Shown here: piece after piece, positions 1 to 13,279 of the stretch
How positions within the stretch are numbered: the first letter of the stretch is position 1
How the letters are laid out: every line of letters starts with the position of its first letter
The notes under the pieces: generated by a model
Seen by the model: only the letters and a program-made list of their open reading frames with translations
Database searches by the model: none
Told to the model about the DNA's origin: nothing
Assembly (NCBI GenBank): GCA_021781575.1
Contig: JAJXWP010000010.1
Span: 48,472 to 112,471 of the forward strand
DNA length: 64,000 nt
Source of the DNA: Pseudomonadota bacterium
Lineage (GTDB): Bacteria > Pseudomonadota > Alphaproteobacteria > Rhodospirillales > Magnetospirillaceae
Direction of reading: 5' to 3'
Program-made: the position numbers and the translations under genes

Positions 1-919
1 CCGGCGCCACCACCTCGAGGCGGCGCACCGTGTCGCGGGCGGCAGCCAGTTGCTGGCTCACGTCACCGAGGCGGTTCTGAACACCATCCAGGTCCTTCGC
101 CACCTCCTCGCGGAAGCTGTGCCGCAGTTCAACCAGCTGCATCCGGGTTTCCGCCACGGTGTTGCGGGTCCGTGCTTCGGCGGCGCTGGCGGTGCCGAGC
201 TCGCCCTCCAGGCGGGCGACGTCACGTTCCATGGCAAGGATCTTGTTCTTCGGATAATAGCCTTTTCCCGCCAGTTCGCGCAGGCCGCTCAGTTCCCGGT
301 GCATCAAGGCGATCTGGCGCCCCAGTGCGGCTTCCTGGACCTTGTCGCCGTCAATTTCGGCGTTCAATTCGGCGACGCGTTGCCGAAGCACCGCATCCTG
401 CGCGTCGAGCTTGTTCCGCCGTTCGTTGAATTCGGTCTGCTGGGCGGCCATCACCGCGCCGGCGGGCCCGGTTGCCCGCGCGACCAGCTCTGCCGGATAG
501 ACGATCTCCGGCAGGCCGTCGCGTTCGGCCTTCAGGCGGGCAAGCTGGGCCAATGCCGCGTCGTACTGGCCCTGCAGCATGTCGAGGTTGGCTCGCGCCT
601 TGGCGTCGTCGAGACGCAGCAGGACCTGGCCCGCGACGACCTGATCGCCTTCCTTGACCAGGATGTCTCTGACGATTCCGCCCTCCAGATGCTGAATGGT
701 CTTGCGCTTGCTTTCCACCGCCAGCTGCCCACGGGCGATCACCGCGCTGTCGAGCGGCGCCAGCGCCGCCCAGGTGCCGAAACCGCCGAAAACGACGGCG
801 ATCACCGCGGCGCCGGCGAGAATGCTGCCTTTCAACGAGCTGGAGACGGCAAGCTCGGGCATAGTGGTGGCTTGCGGCATGGCAAGCGTGTTCATCGGGT
901 TGCTCATCAGCTTGCTCAT
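1..919 (-). CDS. HlyD/PrtE-type membrane fusion protein of a type I secretion system (partial, 3' end off window)
   Basis: Periplasmic adaptor that would link the neighbouring ABC exporter to a TolC-like outer-membrane channel. Read on the minus strand from ATG 919-917, it gives a short cytosolic tail, one membrane helix (about residues 31-53, GSILAGAAVIAVV...), then a lipoyl/biotinyl-like half-motif (GGIVRDILVKEGDQVVAG, about 81-98) and a long coiled-coil region rich in Ala, Glu, Arg and Leu. This is the standard HlyD-family order. About 306 codons are visible and the C-terminal half lies outside the window. The start lies 4 bases after the stop of the ABC gene, so the two are one operon. 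No exported substrate gene is visible in the window. Confidence 0.88.
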   Translation of the reverse strand, partial: MSKLMSNPMNTLAMPQATTMPELAVSSSLKGSILAGAAVIAVVFGGFGTWAALAPLDSAVIARGQLAVESKRKTIQHLEGGIVRDILVKEGDQVVAGQVLLRLDDAKARANLDMLQGQYDAALAQLARLKAERDGLPEIVYPAELVARATGPAGAVMAAQQTEFNERRNKLDAQDAVLRQRVAELNAEIDGDKVQEAALGRQIALMHRELSGLRELAGKGYYPKNKILAMERDVARLEGELGTASAAEARTRNTVAETRMQLVELRHSFREEVAKDLDGVQNRLGDVSQQLAAARDTVRRLEVVAP

Positions 920-923
920 CGGA

Positions 924-2768
924 TCAGACCATGGCTGGCGCGACGGCGGCGGGAACCGGCGTCTGGCTGGTTGACGGCGGAACGACGGTGGGGCGGGCGA
1001 AGCGCGACAGGATCTCGTCGCGGCTTCCAAACGCCTCCACCTGGCCACTGTTGAGTACCAGCACCTTGTCCACTGCGGTCAGGATGCTGAGCCGGTGAGA
1101 AATTATGACGACGGTGGAGCCCTGGCCGCGGGCGTGGGCGACGGCTTCGATCAGTGCCTGGTCGCCGGCCGAATCCAGATTCGAATTGGGCTCGTCCAGC
1201 ACCAGCAGGGCGGGGTCGCCGTACAGGGCGCGCGCCAGGCCAAGGCGTTGCCGTTGGCCGCCGGACAGCGACCGCCCGCCTTCGCCGATCCGGGTGTCGT
1301 AGCCTTCCGGCAAGCGCAGAATCATGTCATGGACGCCGGCCTTGCGGGCCGCGGCGACCACCGCCTGGGCATCCACTGCCTGGAAGCGGGCAATATTTTC
1401 GGCGACCGTTCCGTCGAACAGCTCCACGTCCTGCGGCAGGTAGCCGATATGGGGGCCCAGATGCTCGCGATTCCACCGCGCCAATTCCGCCCCGTCGATC
1501 CGTACGCAACCGGAATAGGCCGGCCAAACGCCGACGAGGACACGGGCCAGGGTGGACTTGCCGGCGGCGGAAGGCCCGACGACGCCCAGCACTTCACCCG
1601 GCTCGACGGCGAAAGAAATGCCCTTCAGGGCGGGCAGCTTGGCTCCCGGCGGCACGGCGAACACCTGTTCCACCGAGACGGCGCCGGCCGGGCTGGGCAG
1701 GGCCATGGCTTCGTTGGAGGCGGGAACTGCCGCCAGCAGGTCCCTGAGGCGATCCCAGGCGGTGCGGGTGTTGATGAAATTGCGCCATTGGCTCACCGCC
1801 ATTTCAATCGGCGCGAGGGCTCGCCCCATGATGATCGATCCTGCGACGATCGCGCCGCCCGAAAGTTTATCCTGGATGGCGAGCCATGCGCCGAGTCCCA
1901 AAATGCCGCTCTGCAGCAGCAAACGCAGGACCTTCGATGCGGCGAGCAGATACCCGCCGTGGTCGCCGGCGCGAGCCTGCAGGACCAGCATGCGGTGATG
2001 GCGCGTGGTCCAGCGTTGCGCGATCCCGGGCATCATGCCCATGGCCTCGATTACTTCCGAGTTGCGCAGGCTGGTCTCGGCAAAGGAACTGGCCGCCAGG
2101 CCGTAGGCTGCGGCGTGTTTCAGCGGCTTGCGGGTGAACTGCTCGTTGGCCAGGGCCAGGGCCAGGATGAGCAGGGCGCCGGACAGCGAGACCCAACCGA
2201 GGAGCGGGTGCATGAGAAACGCCAGGCCGATGAACATCGGCGCCCACGGCGCGTCGCAGAACACCAGAATGCCGGCGCCGCTCAAGAACTCGCGCACCGC
2301 GTCCAGGTCACGCAGAGCCTGCGCCTGGACGCCGCCGGGAGTGCGCAGGCTGCGGCTGAAAACTGCGGCGAACACGCGCTTTTTCAGGATTGCGTCGAAG
2401 CGGAGGCCGGCCCGCACGAGGATGCGGCTGCGGATCATCTCGAGGACGCCCATGGCGATCAGCAGGAACGCCGTGATCACCGACAACATGACGAGAGTGG
2501 TGACGTTGCGGCTGCCCAGAACCCGGTCGTAGACCTGCATCATGTAGATCGGCGAAATGAACAGGAGCAGGTTGATGCAGAAGCTGAAAACGCCGGCGGA
2601 GATGATGGCGCTGCGGCAGGCTCTGACGGCGCTGCCGAGTTCGGCGCGCTGCGTCTCCTGGCCGGAATTTTCGTGCGGATGCTGGCAAGTGAGCTTGGCG
2701 GCGGGCACCGCCGGCAAAAGCTGACGGCGAAGGGTGCCGAGGACTTGGCGGGCACGGTCGATGGGCAC
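924..2768 (-). CDS. Type I secretion ABC exporter, PrtD family
   Basis: Inner-membrane ATPase/permease (614 aa) that exports an unfolded protein in one step with the adjacent HlyD protein. An N-terminal membrane domain (about residues 50-330, with helices near 57-75, 90-110 and 170-210) is followed by a nucleotide-binding domain. That domain carries Walker A GPSAAGKST (398-406), signature LSGGQRQR (501-508), Walker B LLVLDE (521-526) and the ISHR switch histidine near 558. There is no N-terminal C39 peptidase domain, so this is the PrtD/AprD class and not a bacteriocin exporter. The first 40 residues are weakly conserved and an internal start is possible. It is the first gene of a two-gene visible operon. 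Confidence 0.9.
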   Translation of the reverse strand: MPIDRARQVLGTLRRQLLPAVPAAKLTCQHPHENSGQETQRAELGSAVRACRSAIISAGVFSFCINLLLFISPIYMMQVYDRVLGSRNVTTLVMLSVITAFLLIAMGVLEMIRSRILVRAGLRFDAILKKRVFAAVFSRSLRTPGGVQAQALRDLDAVREFLSGAGILVFCDAPWAPMFIGLAFLMHPLLGWVSLSGALLILALALANEQFTRKPLKHAAAYGLAASSFAETSLRNSEVIEAMGMMPGIAQRWTTRHHRMLVLQARAGDHGGYLLAASKVLRLLLQSGILGLGAWLAIQDKLSGGAIVAGSIIMGRALAPIEMAVSQWRNFINTRTAWDRLRDLLAAVPASNEAMALPSPAGAVSVEQVFAVPPGAKLPALKGISFAVEPGEVLGVVGPSAAGKSTLARVLVGVWPAYSGCVRIDGAELARWNREHLGPHIGYLPQDVELFDGTVAENIARFQAVDAQAVVAAARKAGVHDMILRLPEGYDTRIGEGGRSLSGGQRQRLGLARALYGDPALLVLDEPNSNLDSAGDQALIEAVAHARGQGSTVVIISHRLSILTAVDKVLVLNSGQVEAFGSRDEILSRFARPTVVPPSTSQTPVPAAVAPAMV

Positions 2769-3165
2769 GGCCGTTCCTTTCCTGCTGTTGAAACCATCGT
2801 CTTTCGGAAGTCCTCCTGACGCTAGGGGCCGCGTCTTAACGGGGAGTTAAGCCGAATGGGCGATGTGATCTCTTTCCTTGGAAATAGCCCAGCTAAGAAG
2901 TGGTACTCCGAAAGTTGACCAGCTGTATTCGATTGCGCGACGGCAAGCCGAAAGAGCCGTCGCGACACCGGCACCGCGACCGGGGGCATAGGATCCAACG
3001 CCAAGACGAAAGGTGGTCTTCCAAAATCGCTATGGACGGGTAATGGTGCCTTCCAATCCCATGACCGGACATTCTTTGCGTGTCTTCGGCTTGCGGTTTT
3101 GTTATACGCCTTTGGATGTGTTGAGCCAGCCGCAGGGCCGTGGCGACGGGGAAAGAACTAAGGCA
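2769..3165. other. Intergenic region between divergent secretion and gltBD operons
   Basis: About 400 bases lie between the divergently transcribed ABC exporter and gltB and should hold both promoters. The gltB frame stays open back to about 3013 but has only a GTG there and lacks family similarity, so I read it as leader. I found no convincing -35/-10 pair, riboswitch or repeat. Confidence 0.5.
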
Positions 3166-7803
<4,638 letters not shown>

Positions 7804-7804
7804 G

Positions 7805-9220
7805 ATGGGCAAGCCGACCGGATTCAAGGAGTTCCCCCGGCAGGAGCACGACAACGCGCCGGTGGCCGAACGCCTCAAACATTACCGGGAATTCACCGTT
7901 CCGCTCGACGAGGCGGGGTTGAGCCGTCAGGCCACGAGCTGCATGGATTGCGGCGTACCGTTCTGCCATACCGGTTGCCCGGTGAACAACATCATCCCTG
8001 ATTGGAACGATCTGGTGTACCGCAACCGCTGGCGCGATGCGCTGGAGGTCCTGCATTCCACCAACAACTTTCCCGAGTTCACCGGCCGCGTCTGCCCGGC
8101 CCCCTGCGAGGCGGCCTGCACGCTGAACCTGCAGGACAGCCCGGTGACCATCAAGGACATCGAGCACGCCATCGTCGAGAAGGGCTGGGCGGAAGGGTGG
8201 ATCCTTCCCGACAATTGCCATCCGCGGACCGGCAAGCGGGCCGCCGTGGTCGGCTCCGGGCCGGCCGGATTGGCCGCTGCCCAGCAACTGGCGCGCGCCG
8301 GACATGCCGTCACGGTATTCGAGAAGAACGGTAAGGCCGGTGGCCTGCTGCGCTATGGCATTCCCGATTTCAAGCTCGACAAGTCGGTGATCGATCGCCG
8401 CATCGCCCAGATGCAGGCGGAGGGGGTGACCTTCCGTACCGGCATCGAAGTCGGCAAGGCACTGCCGGCGGCGGACCTGCTGCGCGATTTCGACGCCGTC
8501 CTGCTTACCGGGGGGGCGGAGCGGCCACGCGACCTGCCGGTTCCCGGCCGCGACCTGGATGGCGTGCATTTCGCCATGGAATTCCTCGCCCAGTCCAATC
8601 GCCGTGTTGCCGGCGAGGCGATCGTCGGGCCGGAGATCTTGGCCACCGGCAAGCATGTGGTGGTGATCGGCGGCGGTGACACCGGGTCGGATTGTGTCGG
8701 AACGTCAAATCGCCAGGGTGCCCTGTCGGTCACTCAGCTGGAAATCATGCCCAAGCTGCCGGTGAAGGAGAACAAGCTGCTCACCTGGCCGCTCTGGCCA
8801 CAGAAGCTGCGCAGTTCGACGTCGCACGAGGAAGGTTGTGAACGCCGCTGGGGCGTCACCGCGCAAAGCCTGGGGGGGCAAGGCGGCCGGGTCGCCACAT
8901 TGAATGCTATTGAAGTCGACAGCCGGCTACAGCCGGTTGCCGGCACCGAATTCGTCCTGCAGGCCGATCTGGTGCTGCTGGCCATGGGCTTCGTCCATCC
9001 GGTGCACGAAGGCCTGCTGACCGCGCTGGGAGTGGACAAGGATGCCCGCGGCAATGTGAAAGCGGACACCGAAAGCTACCGGACTTCGGTCGACAAGGTG
9101 TTCGCCGCCGGCGACATGCGGCGCGGTCAGTCGCTGGTTGTCTGGGCGATCCGCGAAGGCCGCCAGGCGGCCCGCGCCGTCGACGAATTCCTTATGGGCC
9201 GCACCGACCTGCCACGGTGA
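7805..9220 (+). CDS. gltD: Glutamate synthase small (beta) subunit
   Basis: Beta subunit (471 aa) that oxidises NADPH and passes electrons through its FAD and the iron-sulfur clusters to GltB. The N-terminal ferredoxin-like domain has two cysteine clusters, [14 protein letters not shown] (about residues 41-54) and CPAPCEAAC (about 97-105). These are followed by an FAD-binding [11 protein letters not shown] motif (about 152-162) and the NADPH-binding GGGDTGSD motif (about 289-296). The C-terminal FAD contact is [16 protein letters not shown]. Length and order are those of the family. The start is one base beyond the gltB stop, consistent with coupled translation and 1:1 stoichiometry. Confidence 0.97.
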   Translation: MGKPTGFKEFPRQEHDNAPVAERLKHYREFTVPLDEAGLSRQATSCMDCGVPFCHTGCPVNNIIPDWNDLVYRNRWRDALEVLHSTNNFPEFTGRVCPAPCEAACTLNLQDSPVTIKDIEHAIVEKGWAEGWILPDNCHPRTGKRAAVVGSGPAGLAAAQQLARAGHAVTVFEKNGKAGGLLRYGIPDFKLDKSVIDRRIAQMQAEGVTFRTGIEVGKALPAADLLRDFDAVLLTGGAERPRDLPVPGRDLDGVHFAMEFLAQSNRRVAGEAIVGPEILATGKHVVVIGGGDTGSDCVGTSNRQGALSVTQLEIMPKLPVKENKLLTWPLWPQKLRSSTSHEEGCERRWGVTAQSLGGQGGRVATLNAIEVDSRLQPVAGTEFVLQADLVLLAMGFVHPVHEGLLTALGVDKDARGNVKADTESYRTSVDKVFAAGDMRRGQSLVVWAIREGRQAARAVDEFLMGRTDLPR

Positions 9221-9261
9221 CTGGCGGAGGACAATGTTCACCACAAGGGCGAGACGTAACG

Positions 9262-9301
9262 GAAAGCAAAAATTGTTGTCGGCAAAGCCGATAGTGCTTT
9301 C
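9262..9301. terminator. Possible bidirectional terminator between gltD and pqqE
   Basis: The short gap between the convergent gltD and pqqE stops contains a bulged stem-loop. The outer arms are GAAAGCA (9262-9268) and TGCTTTC (9295-9301); the inner arms are TCGGC (9279-9283) and GCCGA (9287-9291) around an AAA loop. Read on the minus strand, the inner hairpin is followed by CAACAATTTTT, so it could end the pqq transcript. The stem is short and the U-run is offset. Confidence 0.35.
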
Positions 9302-9329
9302 TGCTTCGTAGCCAGTAGAACACGGTGGC

Positions 9330-10418
9330 CTACAGGGACCCTCGATAGCGGATCGGTGCATCGGTGGCGGAATCCGCTTCGGCCATGGCGACCACCTCGG
9401 CGTGCCGGTCTGATTTCTCGCAGACCGGGTCGGCGGCCGCCGCGTCTCCCGCCAAGGCCAAGGCCTGGCAGCGGCAGCCGCCCCAATCCTGCTCCCGCTG
9501 GTCGCAGTCCCGGCAGGGCCGGGGCATCCAGTCGGTGCCGCGGAAGCGCCGGAACGCCTCGCCGTCTTCCCAGATGGCGGAAAGCGGCCGGCTGCCGACG
9601 GTTTCGAAGCTCATTCCGGGGATGGTTTCGGCGGCGTGGCAGGGCAGCGCCAACCCCGACGGTGTGACCAGGATGAAGCGTCGGCCCCAGCCGCCCATGC
9701 AGGATTTCGGCCGGCGGGCATAGTAGTCGGGGACCACATAGTCGACGACGATCCGCCCGGTAAGAGACGGTAGCCGCGCCTTGACGGCGGCATCCATGGC
9801 GATCAACTGCCGGCGTGTCGGCATCAGGGCGGCGCGGTTGAGGAGGGCCCAGCCGTAGTACTGCACATTGGCGATTTCGATGCGCCCGGCGCCAAGGTCG
9901 AGGGCCAAGTCGATGAATTCCTCGACCCGTTCGATGTTGTGACGGTGCAGCACCGCGTTGATCGTCAGCGCCAGTCCCAGATCGACCACCTCACGGGCCG
10001 CCGCCAGCTTGCGCGCCTGGCCGCCGGCGAAGCCGCTGATGCGGTCAGCTTCGGCCGGGCGGGTGTCCTGGAAGCTGATCTGCACATGCTGCAGTCCGGC
10101 CGCCTTGAGGCGTTCCAGCCGCGCCCGATCTACGGTGACCGCCGAGGTGATCAGGTTGATATAAAGCCCCGCGGCGGCGGCGTGGGCGACCAGGTCTTCG
10201 AGGTCGCCGCGCGCGCACGGTTCTCCGCCGCTGAAATGGACCTGCAAGGCACCGGCCTCGGCCGCCTCGTCGAGCACCCGCTTCCAGGCGGCCGTATCGA
10301 GTTCGCGACTAGCCGGTTCAAGGGCCAGCGGGTTGGAGCAGTATGGGCACTTCAACGGGCAGCGGTGGCTCAACTCGGCGTGTAAGGCGATGGGCGGTGG
10401 CACCGGCATGACGGTCAT
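9330..10418 (-). CDS. pqqE: PqqA peptide cyclase (radical SAM)
   Basis: Radical SAM enzyme (362 aa) that forms the carbon-carbon cross-link between the conserved Glu and Tyr of PqqA, the first step of pyrroloquinoline quinone synthesis. The SAM-cluster motif C20-x3-C24-x2-C27 (HRCPLKCPYC) is near the N-terminus, followed by the FSGGEPC motif. The C-terminal SPASM domain carries the auxiliary-cluster cysteines (CHAAETIPG, CRDCDQREQDWGGCRCQ, DPVC). The ATG overlaps the pqqD stop as ATGA (10418-10415). The last gene of the operon, it ends facing gltD. Confidence 0.96.
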   Translation of the reverse strand: MTVMPVPPPIALHAELSHRCPLKCPYCSNPLALEPASRELDTAAWKRVLDEAAEAGALQVHFSGGEPCARGDLEDLVAHAAAAGLYINLITSAVTVDRARLERLKAAGLQHVQISFQDTRPAEADRISGFAGGQARKLAAAREVVDLGLALTINAVLHRHNIERVEEFIDLALDLGAGRIEIANVQYYGWALLNRAALMPTRRQLIAMDAAVKARLPSLTGRIVVDYVVPDYYARRPKSCMGGWGRRFILVTPSGLALPCHAAETIPGMSFETVGSRPLSAIWEDGEAFRRFRGTDWMPRPCRDCDQREQDWGGCRCQALALAGDAAAADPVCEKSDRHAEVVAMAEADSATDAPIRYRGSL

Positions 10419-10705
10419 AGGATGATAAATCCCCGGTTTCGCAGGTCGTTCAGCATGTCGAGCACATCGGCGGCGATGGCTGCGCGTGGGGCATCAAAAG
10501 CCTTGGCGAGGCGGTCCACACCCTGGGCGACGGTGGTTTGATCGGCGGTGCAGGTCCGGATCACTTCCAGGGCGACGTCGTCCAGCACCAAGACCCGCTC
10601 CGGGCCCAGCAAGACCCACCCGCCGCGGGCCCGGTCATGGCGCAGCACCACGCCTGGCGCCAGCCGTGGCCGTGCCTCTTCGCCGACGGAGCGGGCGCCG
10701 TTCAC
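10415..10705 (-). CDS. pqqD: PQQ biosynthesis peptide chaperone PqqD
   Basis: Small winged-helix protein that binds PqqA and presents it to PqqE. The frame is open further upstream, but I place the start at GTG 10705-10703. It overlaps the pqqC stop as GTGA, matching the ATGA couplings of the other pqq genes, and gives 96 residues, the usual family size. Family features include RPRLAPGVVLRHDRARGGWVLL near the N-terminus (given here only as a partial match) and LNDLRNRGFI at the C-terminus. No separate ribosome-binding site is needed if translation is coupled to pqqC. Confidence 0.92.
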   Translation of the reverse strand: MNGARSVGEEARPRLAPGVVLRHDRARGGWVLLGPERVLVLDDVALEVIRTCTADQTTVAQGVDRLAKAFDAPRAAIAADVLDMLNDLRNRGFIIL

Positions 10706-11487
10706 CGGCGATACTCGGTGGCCGTCGTGCCCTCGGGCACGAAAGCACCGGGCGGAATGAGGCCGGGTGAAACATAGGCGTGGTGCAGGGCGTCGAGTTG
10801 CGCCCACAAAAGCTCGGTCTTGAACCGCAAGGCGGCCTGCACCTGGCGCTGCTGTGCCGGCGTGACGGCGTTGTCCAGGACATACTGCAGGCCGAAGCGG
10901 ACATCCCGCGGCGCTTCGTCAAGGCGCTTGCGGAAATAGGACAACGTGGCGTCGTTGGCGAAGTCGTAGTTCTCCTCGAAGCCGGCGATCCGCTCGCGAT
11001 GGATGGACGGGGCAAACAGTTCCGTCAGCGACGAGGCGATCGCCTCGAGAATGGAGTGCTGGGCGCAAAAGTTGACATAGGCGTCGACTGCGTAGCGGGT
11101 GGCCGGCAGAATTCCTTCCAGCGAAATCACGTAATCGCGGTCCAGCCCCAGCCCGTCGGTCAGGCGTAGCCAGCGTTCGATCCCACCGACCTTGCTTTCG
11201 TCGACCTGTCCGTCGGTGCCCAGCCCGTCATGGTCGAGAACGCGCTGCAGCCAGGCCCGGCGCAGGGCAGGGTCCTCCATCCGCGACATGATCGTCAGGT
11301 CCTTGCGCGGGATGGAGACCTGGTAATAGAAGCGGTTGAGGGCCCAGGCCTGGACTTGACCCCTGGCTAGCTTGCCGCCATGCAGCAGCGTGTGGAAGGG
11401 GTGAAGGTCGTGATACTGGCGTTCGCCGATGGCATAGAGGCGGCGTTCCAGTTCATCGCGGGAGAGAAGCTGCATCATCTCGGTCAT
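10702..11487 (-). CDS. pqqC: Pyrroloquinoline-quinone synthase PqqC
   Basis: Cofactor-free oxidase (261 aa) that carries out the final ring closure and eight-electron oxidation to PQQ. The heme-oxygenase-like helical fold is recognisable from HPFHTLLHGGKL, WALNRFYYQ and IPRKD near the N-terminus and from LELFAPSIHRERIAGF-like sequence in the middle, including conserved His and Arg active-site residues. Its ATG overlaps the pqqB stop (ATGA at 11487-11484). Length is normal for a stand-alone PqqC, not a PqqCD fusion. Confidence 0.96.
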   Translation of the reverse strand: MTEMMQLLSRDELERRLYAIGERQYHDLHPFHTLLHGGKLARGQVQAWALNRFYYQVSIPRKDLTIMSRMEDPALRRAWLQRVLDHDGLGTDGQVDESKVGGIERWLRLTDGLGLDRDYVISLEGILPATRYAVDAYVNFCAQHSILEAIASSLTELFAPSIHRERIAGFEENYDFANDATLSYFRKRLDEAPRDVRFGLQYVLDNAVTPAQQRQVQAALRFKTELLWAQLDALHHAYVSPGLIPPGAFVPEGTTATEYRR

Positions 11488-12413
11488 AGCAGGAACTCCA
11501 TGCCGTCATAGGTGATTTCCCAGCCCGCCGCCTCGGCCTGGCGCCGTTCGACGCTGTCATGAAGCAGCACGGGATTGGTGTTGTTGATGTGGATGAACGC
11601 CTTGCGGGCGACATCGAGGCCGGCGAAGGCGGCGATGCTGCCTTCGGTGCCGGACATTGACATATGGCCCATGCGGCCGGCGGTCTTGCTGCCGGTGCCG
11701 GTCCTTTGCATCTCATCGTCGGTCCAGGTCGTGCCGTCGAACAGGACCAGGTCCGCGCCGCGCAGCCGATCGGCCAGCCAGGGCGGCATGGCGGCGCAAC
11801 CCGGCAGGTAGAAGAACGATCGCCCGGAGCGGCGGTCGGTGACCTTGAGCGCCACCGTGTCTTCCGGGCGCGAGCCGAAATTGGCACCCTGGGTTTCGTC
11901 TTCCAGGTAAAGGGCGACCTTGCCGGGAACGGCGAAGGCTTCGACCTGGATGCCGAGATCGGTTTCGTCGGGCCCGAATGGGCTGAAGGGCTGATCCAGG
12001 GGCATGGAGCGCCGCGATACCAGCTGGGCGTTGAGCACCTGGAAGACCGAGTTTCCAGCCAGCACTCCATGCACCCGCGGCGTGGCATAGACGGTGAAAG
12101 GCTGCGCCTCGCGCAGGGTCAGAAGACCGGCTATGTGGTCGATATCGGCATTGGTGACCAGCGCCGCGGCGATCGGGCTGCCGCGGACCGCGCCTTGCGG
12201 TTGCAGGGCCGGGTTGGCGTTGATTTGGGCCCTGAGGTCGGGCGAGGCGTTGAACAGCACCCACTGGCTGCCGTTCGCCGTGACGGTGATCGAGGATTGG
12301 GTCCGCGGCTGGGCGAACGGGTCGCCCGCACGGACCCGACGGCAGCCCTCGCAATTACAGTTCCACTGCGGGAATCCGCCGCCCGCGGCGGAGCCGAGAA
12401 CCAGGATCTTCAT
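11484..12413 (-). CDS. pqqB: PQQ biosynthesis protein PqqB
   Basis: Metallo-beta-lactamase-fold protein (309 aa) thought to hydroxylate the cross-linked Glu-Tyr intermediate before ring closure. The N-terminus MKILVLGSAAGGGFPQWNC is diagnostic of the family. The CNCEGC zinc-site cysteines follow directly, and the NADIDHIAGLL segment supplies the metallo-hydrolase Asp-His. It lies 81 bases downstream of pqqA on the same strand and is translationally coupled to pqqC. Confidence 0.96.
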   Translation of the reverse strand: MKILVLGSAAGGGFPQWNCNCEGCRRVRAGDPFAQPRTQSSITVTANGSQWVLFNASPDLRAQINANPALQPQGAVRGSPIAAALVTNADIDHIAGLLTLREAQPFTVYATPRVHGVLAGNSVFQVLNAQLVSRRSMPLDQPFSPFGPDETDLGIQVEAFAVPGKVALYLEDETQGANFGSRPEDTVALKVTDRRSGRSFFYLPGCAAMPPWLADRLRGADLVLFDGTTWTDDEMQRTGTGSKTAGRMGHMSMSGTEGSIAAFAGLDVARKAFIHINNTNPVLLHDSVERRQAEAAGWEITYDGMEFLL

Positions 12414-12494
12414 GATATTGGTGCTCGCACCACGGCGGACGGACAGGCGCCCGCCGTGGCCGGTGAGGTGGCCGGTGAGGTGGCGGGGTGCGGC

Positions 12495-12575
12495 CTACAG
12501 CGCCGCGCAGGCGTAGGCGTTGATTTCGGTGCCGACGGCGATTTCGACGACCTGGGGTTTGCGCCAAGCTTTCAT
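12495..12575 (-). CDS. pqqA: PQQ precursor peptide PqqA
   Basis: Ribosomal precursor of PQQ, 26 residues. Its ATG is at 12575-12573 with a strong Shine-Dalgarno (AGGGAGGT, minus-strand reading of 12581-12588). The N-terminus MKAWRKP and the core Glu17-x3-Tyr21 (EINAY) are the signature: this Glu and Tyr are joined by PqqE to make the cofactor. It is the first gene of pqqABCDE; the 81-base gap to pqqB would let pqqA be made in excess through attenuation or RNA processing. Confidence 0.95.
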   Translation of the reverse strand: MKAWRKPQVVEIAVGTEINAYACAAL

Positions 12576-13090
12576 GAGAGACCTCCCTGGATTTGAATTT
12601 GTGAGAGCACTGTTGAACTAAGTCGATACGCGATGGTGTCACCCTAGCCGATGCGGGAATCCCGCCGCCATTCTACCTTGGTCTAATTCCAAACTTAATG
12701 ACTCGCGTCGCCTTGCCCGGTCGCGTGATTCCGCGCGTCCGGACCGAATGGCCATCTGGATGTGGAACTTGGGTAGCGCCGGAATGTTGAATCAATGCCT
12801 TGCTGCCGTCGCCACGGCTTTGAAATGCTCCGTGTAAGCGTGCAAATTCCGCGCAAGCCGCCACTCATGCACATCATGAAAATATAATGTACTGTGACAA
12901 TTCGGGCCTAATGCACTGATCCACTCAGATGAGTCAGTGCGCCAGGCTTATCTTGGTCCCCGGCCGGGCGCAGCCGTCCGGCCCCTTGGCCGCCGCCGCA
13001 ACGGCGGCAGGTAAGCACCGGCAGGCATTGTGAAATAGGAAGGATATCCTTTCGTAGATTGCCTCTGGGTGTCTTGTCAGGAGAAATGAG
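12576..13090. other. 515-bp intergenic region between divergent pqqA and lipoprotein genes
   Basis: This should contain the pqq promoter and that of the small lipoprotein gene. It holds three inverted repeats: GCACTGA (12913-12919) with TCAGTGC (12934-12940), overlapping an inner ACTCA-GA-TGAGT palindrome; a GC-rich hairpin (GCCGCC/GGCGGC, near 12988-13007); and a perfect palindrome at 13040-13051. The AT-rich stretch near 12876-12900 stands out from the GC-rich background. No open frame here looks like a gene. Confidence 0.5.
13040..13051. promoter_or_regulatory. Perfect 12-bp palindrome upstream of lipoprotein gene
   Basis: AAGGATATCCTT is a perfect 12-base palindrome ending 39 bases before the lipoprotein ATG. 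Its position fits an operator or a core-promoter-overlapping site for a dimeric regulator. No known consensus was recognised. Confidence 0.3.
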
Positions 13091-13279
13091 ATGACAATCC
13101 TTCGAGCCCTGGCGTTGGCCGCAACGGCCTTGTTCCTTGCCGGTTGCCAGAACCCAGACTCACCCCCGCCGGATTACACCACGTTCAACAACCATGACTC
13201 CCATATGAACCAAGGCGTCAAGGAGGCGGTCGCCGTCGCTGTGGAAGCTCCCGGCACCCTGATCGGTCAGCCAGGCTAG
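13091..13279 (+). CDS. Small lipoprotein of unknown function
   Basis: A 62-residue protein with a classic lipoprotein signal: MTILRALALAATALFLAGC, lipobox LAGC with Cys19 as the acylation site. The mature part of about 43 residues is polar with no recognised domain (NPDSPPPDYTTFNNHDSHMNQ, then an Ala/Val-rich helix). A GGAGAA Shine-Dalgarno precedes the ATG. Its stop overlaps by four bases the 3' end of the histidine kinase on the other strand. Function is unknown. Confidence 0.7.
   Translation: MTILRALALAATALFLAGCQNPDSPPPDYTTFNNHDSHMNQGVKEAVAVAVEAPGTLIGQPG

Noticed and set aside
1095..2819. Long open frame on the plus strand opposite the ABC exporter
   Set aside because: It is an antisense shadow of a high-GC gene; composition is His/Gln/Gly/Ala-rich with no motifs.
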